Below, piece by piece: positions 20,280 to 29,241 of a stretch of 64,000 nucleotides of DNA; within the stretch, counting starts at the first letter, position 1; the number at the start of each line of letters is the position of its first letter. Both the position numbers and the translations under genes were made by a program. The notes beneath the pieces were generated by a model. It worked only from the letters and a program-made list of their open reading frames with translations, did not search any database and was not told the origin of the DNA. This DNA is from Alphaproteobacteria bacterium MarineAlpha11_Bin1 (GTDB lineage Bacteria; Pseudomonadota; Alphaproteobacteria; MPNO01; UBA830), in NCBI GenBank assembly GCA_002937455.1, contig PTJZ01000006.1, forward strand, positions 1-64,000, read 5' to 3'.

Positions 20280-22610
20280 ATGAAAAAATTCGGTATCGGA
20301 CAAGGGGTCCTGCGCGAAGAAGATCCCCGTCTTCTGAGGGGTAATGGTCTATTTGTAAATGACGTGGGGCTCCCGAATCAGGCTCATGCAGTAGTCCTAC
20401 GCTCTCCTCATGCCCATGCCGAAATACTTTCAATAGATGTATCCGCCGCATCTTGCCTTCCAGGTGTTAATGCGATTTATACTGGCGAAGATATCGCCTC
20501 GGACAGCCTCGGCGTGCCCGGTATGCCGGTCAAATGGCTGAGACCGGATGGTCAGCCCATGAGATACCGACCCCAGCCTCCACTGGCACGAAATCGGGTG
20601 CGTTATGTGGGTGATCCAGTTGCCCTCATAATCGCGGATACCTTGGATCAAGCCACAGATGCGGCGGAAACAGTCAGGGTTGAATATGAACCATTGCCGT
20701 CTGTTACCGATACTGCGCAAACCGTCGATGCTGACGCACCATTGGTATGGGACGATTACCCCGACAACATCTCTGGTCTTTACCTTGCTGGTGATGAGGC
20801 TGCGACTAACAGCGTATTCGAGAGTGCTCCCCGAATCGTCAAAAGACGGTTTACGATCAGCCGTGTCTTTGCCCATTACATGGAACCGAGGGGTGCAATT
20901 GGCGAATACGACCATCGTGAAGACCGTTTCTTATTGCATGCTGATGTGCAGTATCCGCATAGAGTTAGGCAGTTGCTGGCAGAAAAGATATTCAGGGTAC
21001 CGGAACAGAATATTCGCGTAGTTTCGCGAGATGTTGGGGGCGGGTTTGGTACTAAGGGGTGGCAGTACGCCGAACATCGACTTGTACTTTGGGCAGCACG
21101 TAAATTAGGTCGTCCGGTGAAATGGACCTGCACTCGGTCGGAAGCGGTACAAGCGGATGAGCATGGCCGTGATAATGTCACTGATGCGGAACTCGCACTT
21201 GATGAAAATGGCATTGTCCTCGGACTTAGAGTGCAGACTATCGTCAATATCGGCGCCTATCTCTCTGCAATCCGCAATCTGCTGGCCGCTTTTACGAATG
21301 TTGGCACGCTAATCGGAGTTTATAATATACCGGTTGCCCATGCGTCGGTGAGGACCGTGCATTCGAATTCCAATCCGACTGCACCTTATCGGGGTGCTGG
21401 GCGTCCAGAAGCAACCTACATAATCGAGCGGATGTTCGACGAGACGGCACGGGAGTTGCATATCGACCCGACGCAGCTACGAGCTCGAAACATGATACGG
21501 CCCGAGGCAATGCCATTGAAAACGGCGCTTGGCCTTGTATACGATTGCGGAGAGTTTGCTGAGAACCAGAAACAAGTTCTTGAGATGGCAGATTACGCGG
21601 GTTTCCCTTCTCGTCGAAAGGAGGCCCGTAACCGAGGGAAACTGCGAGGAATCGGCACCGCCAATCCAATCGAGCGTTCTGCCTCTCCATCTCCCGACTT
21701 TGCAGAAATCCGATTTTCTACCGACGGTACCGCTAGTATTCTTATGGGTACCAAAAGTCAGGGCCAGGGGCATGAAACGGTCTATAAACAGATCGTTGGA
21801 GAACGCCTCGGATTGGACCCATCCCAAATGCGGGTGATCGATGGCGATACTGACCGTATTGCGTTTGGCATTGGTACAATGGGCTCTCGTTCGACGGTGA
21901 TCGGGGGTTCGGCACTTTACTATGCTGCTGAAAAAGTGATCGAAAAGGCGAGGGTCATAGCCGCACATGTTTTAGAGGTCGCGGACACAGATGTTGTGTT
22001 CGAAGACGGTGCATTTTTTGTCGTTGGCACGGACCGGTCGACTTCCCTAACCAATATAGCCAAGGCATCTTTTCAACCTGCGAAATTGCCGCCCGGTGTC
22101 GAACCCGGCCTATTCGAAACGGCAACCTTCGTACCCGACGACGATACATATCCAAACGGCAGCCATGTCTGCGAAGTGGAAATTGATCCGGAAACCGGCC
22201 AAACTAAGTTGGTAGGATATTGGGTCGTTGACGATGTCGGGGTTATGATTAATCCGGTGATTGTTAAAGGCCAGATACACGGTGGAGTTGCTCAGGGAGT
22301 GGGTCAGGCTCTGGGTGAGAGGGTGGCCTATGATCCAGATAGCGGTCAGATTCTCAGCGGCTCTTTCATGGATTACTGTATGCCGCGCGCGGAAGATTTC
22401 CCTTATATAGAAATAAAAGGAAATGGAGTTCCCACCCAGAGGAATCCGCTGGGTGTTAAAGGCGCTGGCGAAGCCGGAACTGTTGGCGCACTACCGGCAA
22501 CCATGAATGCGGTTATGGATGCGCTGGCTCAGGTCAACGTAAAGGCTCTCGATATGCCGGCGACCCCCGATCGGATCTGGGAGGCCATCCGCTGCGCATC
22601 AGAGGTTTAG
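20280..22610 (+). CDS. Molybdenum hydroxylase large subunit (xanthine dehydrogenase / CoxL form II-like)
   Basis: A 776-residue molybdopterin-binding subunit of the xanthine dehydrogenase / aldehyde oxidase / CO dehydrogenase family. The N-terminal part (VLREEDPRLLRGNGLFVND) is the hammerhead-domain start. Residues 369-375 read PYRGAGR, the form-II type active-site loop rather than the form-I CSFR loop of true aerobic CO dehydrogenase. The catalytic glutamate is E731 in GAGEAGTVG. The longer frame from 20106 has no family similarity, so ATG 20280 is used. The FAD and 2Fe-2S subunits normally encoded beside it are absent here. The substrate is unknown. Confidence 0.9.
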   Translation: MKKFGIGQGVLREEDPRLLRGNGLFVNDVGLPNQAHAVVLRSPHAHAEILSIDVSAASCLPGVNAIYTGEDIASDSLGVPGMPVKWLRPDGQPMRYRPQPPLARNRVRYVGDPVALIIADTLDQATDAAETVRVEYEPLPSVTDTAQTVDADAPLVWDDYPDNISGLYLAGDEAATNSVFESAPRIVKRRFTISRVFAHYMEPRGAIGEYDHREDRFLLHADVQYPHRVRQLLAEKIFRVPEQNIRVVSRDVGGGFGTKGWQYAEHRLVLWAARKLGRPVKWTCTRSEAVQADEHGRDNVTDAELALDENGIVLGLRVQTIVNIGAYLSAIRNLLAAFTNVGTLIGVYNIPVAHASVRTVHSNSNPTAPYRGAGRPEATYIIERMFDETARELHIDPTQLRARNMIRPEAMPLKTALGLVYDCGEFAENQKQVLEMADYAGFPSRRKEARNRGKLRGIGTANPIERSASPSPDFAEIRFSTDGTASILMGTKSQGQGHETVYKQIVGERLGLDPSQMRVIDGDTDRIAFGIGTMGSRSTVIGGSALYYAAEKVIEKARVIAAHVLEVADTDVVFEDGAFFVVGTDRSTSLTNIAKASFQPAKLPPGVEPGLFETATFVPDDDTYPNGSHVCEVEIDPETGQTKLVGYWVVDDVGVMINPVIVKGQIHGGVAQGVGQALGERVAYDPDSGQILSGSFMDYCMPRAEDFPYIEIKGNGVPTQRNPLGVKGAGEAGTVGALPATMNAVMDALAQVNVKALDMPATPDRIWEAIRCASEV

Positions 22611-23101
22611 GAAGGTTCTATGTCTTTTTGGGCCAAGTTTTCGATCATCTGAATGAGAGTTTTTCGCATAATCTCTATATTTTGGGGAGATATGCCGTGT
22701 GCAGCGGTGCGGTCGATCTCTTCCTCGAGGGGTAAAAGAATAGTCCTCAGTGCAGAGCCTTCCGGCGTCAGATAGACATAGTATTTTCGCTTATTACCAG
22801 GATTATGCCGTTTAATGATGTATCCCTTTTCGATCAATGCCTTGACGGCAGCAAAGGTGGTTGGTTCGGTAAAACCAACGACGTCACTCAGTTCTTTCTG
22901 GGTCAAACCTTCCCGGTCCCATAGGACTTTCAGGAACGCCCAATGTCCGAGCGGAACTCCGTATTCCGAAAGTAAGTGCGTCAGGCTATGACCGTAGCTA
23001 CGTCCCGCAGTCCGTATGAGGTGTGCCAATGGTTCATTCGGGCTGCCACTTTGTGAATGACATAGAGTTGGATCCCCTCGATCCAAGAGATTATCGTTCA
23101 T
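22607..23101 (-). CDS. MarR family transcriptional regulator
   Basis: A 164-residue winged-helix regulator. The recognition region LTQKELSDVVGFTEPTTFAAVKALIEKGYI is present in the middle (quoted as LTQKELSDVVGF and TTFAAVKALIEKGYI), followed by a wing KRKYYVYLTPEG. ATG 23101 overlaps the stop of the upstream dehydrogenase gene (ATGA), so the two form an operon. The 3' end overlaps that of the convergent molybdenum hydroxylase gene by 4 bases. MarR proteins near catabolic genes often respond to aromatic acids; the ligand here is unknown. Confidence 0.9.
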   Translation of the reverse strand: MNDNLLDRGDPTLCHSQSGSPNEPLAHLIRTAGRSYGHSLTHLLSEYGVPLGHWAFLKVLWDREGLTQKELSDVVGFTEPTTFAAVKALIEKGYIIKRHNPGNKRKYYVYLTPEGSALRTILLPLEEEIDRTAAHGISPQNIEIMRKTLIQMIENLAQKDIEPS

Positions 23102-24306
23102 TTCTCGACATCTCCCGGTGTGACCTGGTGATTCAAAAGGATTTCCCGGCCCTCGTTCGCTGACTGTATTATTGCGCAGCATACTTCAAGCGTAGCACGG
23201 CCCCATTCACCAGTATGTATTGGCGGGACGCCGTCATTCACGGCGGCATACAATTCGTCAATCACCTCCGCACGCGGAATAAATGGGTTGGGTAGGGGAT
23301 GGAAATCGATATCAGTGTGGCGATAGACCCGCACGCCGTTGGGTAGCGGGCGTATGTCGGCTCGCGGACAACTCACGATGAATAGACCGAAATGTTCGTG
23401 TTGGTGGTCTGGTCTCCTTAGGTCTGAACGGACTGCTCCCGCACGTCCGCCATAGGCACGGTCGGCCTTGATTGCGGCTTCGGTGCGCGTGTCTTCGAAA
23501 GGATCAGACAGCGCCCGGCGGGATGAACCATAATTTTCCGGGTCCTTGGCTGCCCCTGATTCCGTTCTCCAACCGTTAAATTCATCAGTATCAAAATGTG
23601 CGTAGCCAGAATAGGTTAAGTTTGCAACCGTTCCGTTGGCGAACTTCAATAGGGCTGAATACGCACCTTCTGTCGATCGGGAGATGTCAAAGTCTCCTGT
23701 CGTCGCGTATACCGTCTCCACCTCGCCTCCACCTAAAAGTCGGGTAATATCAACCTGATGTGCGCCTTGGCTGAATACGACGCCGCCGCCCTTCGCGGTA
23801 TCGAGTTCCTCAGGCCTGCGAGGGCGATATATGAAGTCGGTGTAATTAAGACCCGTGATCAACTTGGGCGGCCCGTAATCGCCGGACTGGATCAATCGGC
23901 GGGTTTTCAGAATCGGTGCATCGTAGCTGTGGCTATGTCCGACCAAGAGAAGAACACCGGCGGATTTCGCACAGTCAATCATTCGGGTACATTCCGCTAT
24001 CGTAACCGCCATTGGCTTCTCGACTAGTATATGTTTCCCTGCTTGTGCGGAGATTATTGCGTGTGCAGCGTGAAACTCGTGAGGCGTGGTGACATAGACA
24101 ACGTCGATATCAGCCTCTGCGCACATTGATTCTACGCTAAGGTGGGAAGTTCCGCCGAAATCTGATTTAAAACGTTCTAGCGCCTCCGGTCGGATATCTG
24201 CCGCGGCAACAACGTCGATATTAGGGTGGTGTGACAGGGCGGGCAGCATCTTGGTGAACCCTTGGCCTAAACCCGCTACTCCCAGTCTGAGCGTTTTGTC
24301 TGCCAT
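23098..24306 (-). CDS. Gfo/Idh/MocA family oxidoreductase, phthalate dihydrodiol dehydrogenase-like
   Basis: NAD(P)-dependent dehydrogenase with an N-terminal Rossmann fold (GVAGLGQGF, residues 9-17) and the family EKP motif at 96-98 (ILVEKPMAV). The N-terminal half resembles phthalate 4,5-cis-dihydrodiol dehydrogenase (Pht4-type), for example LPALSHHP and VVYVTTPHEFHAAHA, and the 402-residue length also fits. No phthalate dioxygenase or other degradation gene is beside it, so the substrate is not assigned. It is cotranscribed with the overlapping MarR gene. Confidence 0.85.
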   Translation of the reverse strand: MADKTLRLGVAGLGQGFTKMLPALSHHPNIDVVAAADIRPEALERFKSDFGGTSHLSVESMCAEADIDVVYVTTPHEFHAAHAIISAQAGKHILVEKPMAVTIAECTRMIDCAKSAGVLLLVGHSHSYDAPILKTRRLIQSGDYGPPKLITGLNYTDFIYRPRRPEELDTAKGGGVVFSQGAHQVDITRLLGGGEVETVYATTGDFDISRSTEGAYSALLKFANGTVANLTYSGYAHFDTDEFNGWRTESGAAKDPENYGSSRRALSDPFEDTRTEAAIKADRAYGGRAGAVRSDLRRPDHQHEHFGLFIVSCPRADIRPLPNGVRVYRHTDIDFHPLPNPFIPRAEVIDELYAAVNDGVPPIHTGEWGRATLEVCCAIIQSANEGREILLNHQVTPGDVEK

Positions 24307-24539
24307 ATCTTTCAGTCCAAGGAAATATGATGAGCACAGTAATATCCTACTCGCCCTATCCTGACAATAATCTTAGGTTCCAAAGATATTGCAGAAAACT
24401 AAGAACAAAAAATTTTGACAAATACGATCCGCGCGGCAGATGTTTCATGATTGTACCGGGAGAAAATGATCTTTTATGCAAGGTGGAAGATGACACCGCG
24501 ATGTGCAGCATGTGGATACGCTGGACCCCAGCTTGCGAT

Positions 24540-24986
24540 CTAACTAGATTCCAAAAGACCTGACCGCGCTAATTCGTCTGCCCGTTCGTTTTCCGGATGG
24601 CCGGCATGGCCTTTAACCCAGTGCCAGGTGATATTATGGCGGGCAATTGCCTCGTCGAGGCGGCGCCACAGATCTTCATTCTTGACCGGTTTTTTGGCTG
24701 ATGTTTTCCATCCGCGTTTTTTCCAGGAATGGATCCATTCTGTTATCCCTTTCTGGACGTATGTACTGTCAGTGTATAGGTCAGCTTTTACCGGGCGGGT
24801 CAGAGTTTCAAGAGCTTGTATGGCTGCCATAAGTTCCATGCGGTTATTGGTAGTTTCGCGTTCACCGCCTTTCAGCTCTTTGTCAGTATCATTCCACCGA
24901 AGGATCACGCCCCATCCACCCGGTCCAGGATTGCCACTACAGGCACCGTCTGTAAAAATCTCTACTCTATTTTTTTTCTCCCCCAT
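24540..24986 (-). CDS. rnhA: Ribonuclease HI
   Basis: Cleaves RNA in RNA-DNA hybrids. All catalytic residues are present: D13 (FTDGAC), E51 (NRMEL), D73 (YTDSTY) and D137 (NERADELA), plus H127 in the flexible loop. A basic protrusion ([16 protein letters not shown], about 87-102) is kept as in E. coli RNase HI. The 148-residue length is normal. It is the last gene of an ispH-thrB-rnhA run, 4 bases after thrB. Confidence 0.96.
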   Translation of the reverse strand: MGEKKNRVEIFTDGACSGNPGPGGWGVILRWNDTDKELKGGERETTNNRMELMAAIQALETLTRPVKADLYTDSTYVQKGITEWIHSWKKRGWKTSAKKPVKNEDLWRRLDEAIARHNITWHWVKGHAGHPENERADELARSGLLESS

Positions 24987-24990
24987 ACGT

Positions 24991-25950
24991 TCAAGTTAAC
25001 CCGTAGGCGGTAGAATCGGACAACGCTTTATGAAATTCTATAACAGAGATGAACTCCGTTGGGTCCTTACGGTCCATTAGTGCATCTGAAGGTGTGTTAA
25101 ACCAATCGTATAGCCGGGTAATCAGAAACCGCATTGCGGCACCTCGAGCCAGCAGAGGTAGTGCATCGCGTTCTGATTTGTGAAGCGGACGCACATCCTC
25201 ATATCCCGCAATCAGCGCTTTCGCGCGCGGCGCAATTATTTGTCCAGACGAAAAACACCACGCATTTAGGCAGATAGCAAGATCGAAAGCTAATGCATCG
25301 TTACAAGAAAAGTAGAAGTCAATCACACCCGATATATTGGTGCCATCGAAGAAAACATTATCGGGAAATAGGTCTGCGTGGATAACTCCGGTCGGGAGTC
25401 CGGTCGGCCAGCAGGACTCGATTGCGTTCAATTCCGCTTCTATCCAATTAGCAAGGGCGGGACGTAGCTTATCCGCCAAAAGGCCTACTGACGAGAAGAT
25501 AGATCGCCAAGCGGAAAGGCCAAGGTCATTCCCACGCTGCGATGAGTACGTTGCTGCTGTCTCGTGTAATTCAGCTAGAATGGTGCCTACTTTACGGCAA
25601 TGATCGGTCGTAATTTGTTGAAGGAAGGCGCCCTCTGCGAAACTCACAATGGCTGCCGGTCGCCCGGAAAGGCGATGTATTACCTCCCCGTTTTGGTCAG
25701 ACAAAGGCGCGGGGCATGGAAAGCCCGAATTAGCCAAATGTCGCATCAAACCAAGGAAAAATGGCAGATCCATTGGATTTACACGTTTCTCAAAGAGGGT
25801 AAGAATGTAGATACCATCGGTCGTCCTTAGTCGGAAGTTCGAATTCTCTATTCCCTGTACAATTCCTTCCAGCGATACGGCATCACCAATGTCGAAGCCA
25901 TTTAGGAACTTTTCTAGATCCTCTCTCGAAACGCTGGTATAGACGGCCAT
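24991..25950 (-). CDS. thrB: Homoserine kinase, ThrB2 (APH-fold) type
   Basis: Phosphorylates homoserine for threonine synthesis. This is the aminoglycoside-phosphotransferase-fold form used by alphaproteobacteria, not the GHMP kinase of E. coli. The catalytic loop [14 protein letters not shown] gives the H-x-D-x4-N pattern, followed by GVIDFYFSC, the metal-binding Asp. The start at 25950 ([10 protein letters not shown]) matches the family N-terminus better than the ATG three codons upstream. It lies between ispH and rnhA. Its product feeds ThrC, encoded at 14.4 kb. Confidence 0.95.
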   Translation of the reverse strand: MAVYTSVSREDLEKFLNGFDIGDAVSLEGIVQGIENSNFRLRTTDGIYILTLFEKRVNPMDLPFFLGLMRHLANSGFPCPAPLSDQNGEVIHRLSGRPAAIVSFAEGAFLQQITTDHCRKVGTILAELHETAATYSSQRGNDLGLSAWRSIFSSVGLLADKLRPALANWIEAELNAIESCWPTGLPTGVIHADLFPDNVFFDGTNISGVIDFYFSCNDALAFDLAICLNAWCFSSGQIIAPRAKALIAGYEDVRPLHKSERDALPLLARGAAMRFLITRLYDWFNTPSDALMDRKDPTEFISVIEFHKALSDSTAYGLT

Positions 25951-25966
25951 ACTGATCAATCGCGGC

Positions 25967-26911
25967 TTAAGTTTTCAGCGCGCCGGGCAGGCTGAAGGTC
26001 ACCTTTTCGTCTATTACATTCCGTTCTTCGACTGTAACGTCATACTCTCCGCTCAGAAATTCTATTAGTTCTTCTACAAGAACTTCTGGCGCGGAGGCAC
26101 CGGCGGTGATACCGAGTGTTGACACATCGTCAAGCCAACCGTCGTCCAAATCCGCTGCTCGTTCGATGAGAGTAGATTTTGGACAGCCAATCGTAAGAGC
26201 AACTTCCGCTAACCGATTTGAGTTCGATGAATTCGGCGCGCCGAGGACAAGGAGCGCATCGCATTCGTCGACAAGTTCTTTAACTGCTGCTTGTCTATTA
26301 GTGGTCGCGTAACAGATATCCTCTGTACGTGGAGCCTCGATTTGAGGGAATCGCCGTTGAAGGATGTCTATTATTTCTACTGTTTCGTCGACGGACAATG
26401 TCGTCTGGGTGATGAAAGCGAGATTGTTTGGATCGGGGACGTGTATCGTTTCCGCCTGTTCAGCATTTTCGACCAGAAACATCTCTCCGTCTCGCAGTTG
26501 ACCCATAGTACCGACGACCTCCGGGTGCCCGGCATGGCCAATAAGGATCAGAGCTTTACCTCCGTTGTGTTGGCGGGCCGCATCGACATGCACTTTCGTA
26601 ACCAGAGGACACGTGGCGTCGAGATAGAGCATGTCACGTTCCTTTGCCTCAGCGAAAACCGACTTTGCGACTCCGTGTGCCGAAAATACAACTGGTACAT
26701 GGACGGGCACCTCCTCAAGTTCCTCCACGAAAACAGCGCCCTTCGCTTTTAGGTCGTCGACGACATAGCGATTATGAACGATTTCATGCCGGACATAGAC
26801 CGGTGCACCATACTTCTCTATCGCGAGTTCGACGATCTTAATAGCGCGATCAACCCCGGCACAGAAACCGCGGGGCCCGGCAAGGATTATTTTAAGCTGT
26901 CGTCTGGTCAT
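25967..26911 (-). CDS. ispH: 4-hydroxy-3-methylbut-2-enyl diphosphate reductase IspH
   Basis: Last enzyme of the MEP isoprenoid pathway, an iron-sulfur reductase giving IPP and DMAPP. The three cluster cysteines are C17 (PRGFCAG), C101 ([11 protein letters not shown]) and C200 ([10 protein letters not shown]). The start at 26911 (MTRRQLKII) is chosen because GGGAAGAAAG lies just upstream and the family begins about here; the frame extends 7 codons further. The MEP kinase IspE is also encoded in this window. Confidence 0.96.
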   Translation of the reverse strand: MTRRQLKIILAGPRGFCAGVDRAIKIVELAIEKYGAPVYVRHEIVHNRYVVDDLKAKGAVFVEELEEVPVHVPVVFSAHGVAKSVFAEAKERDMLYLDATCPLVTKVHVDAARQHNGGKALILIGHAGHPEVVGTMGQLRDGEMFLVENAEQAETIHVPDPNNLAFITQTTLSVDETVEIIDILQRRFPQIEAPRTEDICYATTNRQAAVKELVDECDALLVLGAPNSSNSNRLAEVALTIGCPKSTLIERAADLDDGWLDDVSTLGITAGASAPEVLVEELIEFLSGEYDVTVEERNVIDEKVTFSLPGALKT

Positions 26912-27210
26912 CTTTCTTCCCGGACAAGCCATACCATGTCTTGTGAAAATGTGCAGCGTTATCTAGAATCCAATTTTTTCGTGAGGTTTGGTCCTAAGCC
27001 AATATAGAGTGGGATGTCTTATCCTAAAGGGAAAACCAAATGCCGAAACATATTATCGCGAAAAGATCTCCATACAGTTTGGCCTTAGAACTAGAAAATT
27101 TGACTGGTTCGGCAGTTGCAAAATGACCAAAAACGTTCCCCAGTGCGATGGCACGTGTAATAACCCCTGATTCGTCGAACGACAGGCCGAATGTTTCTTT
27201 CGTGCGCAGT

Positions 27211-27750
27211 ATGAAAGGTATGGTTGTCCGCGGCGTAACAATAGTTTTATGTTTGTTTGCGTCTGCGTGTGCCTTGTCTGGGAACGATCAGCCCTACGAC
27301 TGTCCTTCAGTATACATCCTTCAGGACGCTAAGACTCTGACTCGTTTTAGGCCGGGGCTTGGACGGGATATAACAGATACCCAGTTTCAAGCAGAGTTAA
27401 TTGATTTCGAGGGGAAATGTGAGTATGCGGACGAGGCCAATCAGTGGAAGGTTAATGTCGAGCTTCTGGTTCGTATTTATGTGGAACGCGGGCTGGCAAA
27501 CCGAGGTTCGACCATCGCGCTCGAATATTTTGTAGTCCTGCCGAATTTTGAGGGTAACGCTGGTGGAAAGCAGGTGTTCTTGGTTGAGGGTGAGTTTGAG
27601 AAGGGCAGGAAACGACTAATCTATAAGGATGAGGTCAAACTAAAGATACCTCTTAAGGACCCCGATGAAGGTAAGCGAGCCCAAATCGTACTTGGCTTTC
27701 AATTAACACCCGACGAGCTGAACTACAATCGTATGGGGCAGCGCCAGTAA
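27211..27750 (+). CDS. Putative lipoprotein of unknown function
   Basis: A 179-residue protein with a lipoprotein signal: a basic start, a hydrophobic core (VTIVLCLFASA) and the acceptor Cys at residue 20 within LFASAC. The mature part is predicted soluble, with a charged C-terminal half rich in Lys, Asp and Glu (KIPLKDPDEGKRAQ). The family is not recognised. ATG 27211 is chosen because it begins the signal peptide; the frame continues upstream to 27148. It precedes the glycine cleavage operon but is separated from it by the riboswitch and its own -10 box, so it is probably an independent unit. Confidence 0.75.
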   Translation: MKGMVVRGVTIVLCLFASACALSGNDQPYDCPSVYILQDAKTLTRFRPGLGRDITDTQFQAELIDFEGKCEYADEANQWKVNVELLVRIYVERGLANRGSTIALEYFVVLPNFEGNAGGKQVFLVEGEFEKGRKRLIYKDEVKLKIPLKDPDEGKRAQIVLGFQLTPDELNYNRMGQRQ

Positions 27751-27845
27751 TTTAGTCCTATCCCATTTTATTTTAATAATCCTGCATTTGATGTTTGTTA
27801 GACGATTCGCTGCGGTGGTTGCGCCGCCTATGACACTCGTTAAGA

Positions 27846-27851
27846 TATAAT
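27846..27851 (+). promoter_or_regulatory. Candidate -10 element for the glycine riboswitch transcript
   Basis: TATAAT, perfect consensus, lies 17 bases before the first paired base of aptamer 1, so a start about 7 bases downstream would place the riboswitch at the very 5' end of the RNA. No good -35 hexamer is visible at standard spacing. Confidence 0.5.
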
Positions 27852-27867
27852 AATTATTGGCAGATGA

Positions 27868-28050
27868 CCCCTGCGGGAGAGACGACAGCTATTCCAGTTC
27901 GTCGCCGAAGGAGCAACCGCCCCGGAAACTCTCAGGCAACCGGACCGTAGGGGGATGTCACTCTGGAAAGCAGACGGTCTATGCCGTCTCACCGAAGGCG
28001 AAAGCCCGTCTAAATCAACGGGTGAATCTCTCAGGTAACCCGACAGAGGG
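27868..28050 (+). promoter_or_regulatory. Tandem glycine riboswitch (two aptamers) upstream of gcvT
   Basis: Two glycine aptamers in series control the glycine cleavage operon. In aptamer 1 the P1 arms CCCCTGCGG (27868-27876) and CCGTAGGGG (27945-27953) pair over nine positions with one G-T. The conserved cores GGGAGAG, CGCCGAAGGAGCAA and AAACTCTCAGGCA lie between them. In aptamer 2, CTCTG (27961-27965) pairs with CAGAG (28044-28048), enclosing CACCGAAGGCGAAAG and AATCTCTCAGGTA. Cooperative glycine binding normally turns gcv expression on. A GGTTGC/GCAACC hairpin (28059-28064 with 28081-28086) directly follows and may belong to the expression platform. Confidence 0.95.
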
Positions 28051-28078
28051 GGCACGCTGGTTGCGGACAGTTAGAGCC

Positions 28079-29230
28079 GTGCAACCGCCAAACCGTTGTG
28101 GGGAGGTTCGTGCTATCGCTGATACAGGTCCAAAAGAACTTAAAAAGACGCCATTATTTGACCTACATGTTGAACAGGGCGGGAAAATGGTGCCATTTTC
28201 TGGGTACCAAATGCCTGTCCATTATCCCACCGGTATTCTTTGTGAACACAAGCATACCCGTTCCGCTACCTCAGTCTTTGATGTGTCACACATGGGGCAA
28301 ATTGCCCTCCGTGGTGATAATCCCGCTAAAGCGCTGGAGAATCTAGTGCCGGGTGATATTTCTGGTCTAGCGAAAGGCAGGATGCGTTATACTCAGTTCA
28401 CAGATGATACTGGTGGCATTCTAGACGATTTAATCGTGACGAATGTTGGTGACTATCTTTTCTTGGTGGTAAATGCCACTCGAAAAGACGCAGACGTGGC
28501 GCACCTTAAAACCTGTCTACCAGGCGGAACCGAAGTAGAAGTGCTTAATGACCGCGCTTTGATTGCGCTTCAGGGGCCGGCGGCTGCGATTGTATTGTCC
28601 AAACACGCACCAGGCTCGGAAAATATGCCATTCATGACAGCATTGCCTTTCGAAATTGACGGCAGTCCTGTTGCGGTGACCCGGTCCGGTTATACCGGCG
28701 AGGACGGGTACGAGATATCCATACCTTCGGAAGACGCGGTTCGCATCACCGAACTTATACTTTCTGAGGACGGGGTCCAACCGGCCGGCTTGGGTGCTCG
28801 GGATTCGCTTAGGCTCGAGGCCGGGCTCTGCCTATATGGTCATGATATTGACGAAACTATAACGCCCGTAGAAGCAGAGCTGACATGGTCGATTGCAAAA
28901 CGGCGCCGTTTAGAGGGAGGTTTTCCTGGGGCGGAGGTTATCCAACGACAGATTGCCCGTGGCGCCGAGCGGAAACGCGTTGGTATTTTGCCGGATGGCA
29001 GAGCGCCGGCGCGCGAAGGAACCGACATTATAGGTGCCGATGGAGAGGTCGTCGGCATGGTAACATCGGGAGGATTCGGCCCGTCCTTCGGCGGTCCTAT
29101 TGCTATGGGATATGTGAAATCTCTTCATGCCGCGAAGGATACTAGGGTCAACTTGATGATCCGGGACAAGCCGCGCCCGGGTTGTATAGTCGGCACCACC
29201 TTTGTTCCTAATAGATATTTTAGAAGCTAG
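28079..29230 (+). CDS. gcvT: Aminomethyltransferase (glycine cleavage T protein)
   Basis: Transfers the aminomethyl carbon from lipoyl-H protein to tetrahydrofolate, releasing ammonia. Family features include LKKTPLFDLHVEQGGKMVPF near the N-terminus, FDVSHMGQ, the folate-site GYTGEDGYE, and a C-terminal barrel with GFGPSFGG. The start is uncertain. In-frame candidates are TTG 28061, GTG 28079 (used here) and an ATC at 28115, which sits 8 bases after the strong GGGAGG at 28101-28106. The ATC would give the N-terminus expected for the family. It is the first gene of gcvT-H-PA-PB, controlled by the upstream glycine riboswitch. Confidence 0.93.
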   Translation: MQPPNRCGEVRAIADTGPKELKKTPLFDLHVEQGGKMVPFSGYQMPVHYPTGILCEHKHTRSATSVFDVSHMGQIALRGDNPAKALENLVPGDISGLAKGRMRYTQFTDDTGGILDDLIVTNVGDYLFLVVNATRKDADVAHLKTCLPGGTEVEVLNDRALIALQGPAAAIVLSKHAPGSENMPFMTALPFEIDGSPVAVTRSGYTGEDGYEISIPSEDAVRITELILSEDGVQPAGLGARDSLRLEAGLCLYGHDIDETITPVEAELTWSIAKRRRLEGGFPGAEVIQRQIARGAERKRVGILPDGRAPAREGTDIIGADGEVVGMVTSGGFGPSFGGPIAMGYVKSLHAAKDTRVNLMIRDKPRPGCIVGTTFVPNRYFRS

Positions 29231-29241
29231 GAGTAGGCCAA

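Noticed and set aside
20280..22610. Aerobic carbon monoxide dehydrogenase large subunit (coxL form I)
   Set aside because: The active-site loop reads PYRGAGR rather than the form-I CSFR sequence, and coxM and coxS are missing.
24327..24563. 78-codon frame upstream of rnhA and the dehydrogenase gene
   Set aside because: No good ribosome site, no recognisable domain, overlaps the rnhA end; probably non-coding promoter DNA.
28098..28346. 82-codon frame beginning GTG in the gcvT leader as the real gene start with a frameshift
   Set aside because: Only the first few codons fit the ribosome site; the encoded peptide has no GcvT resemblance, and the gcvT frame is open from the riboswitch onward, so no frameshift is needed.
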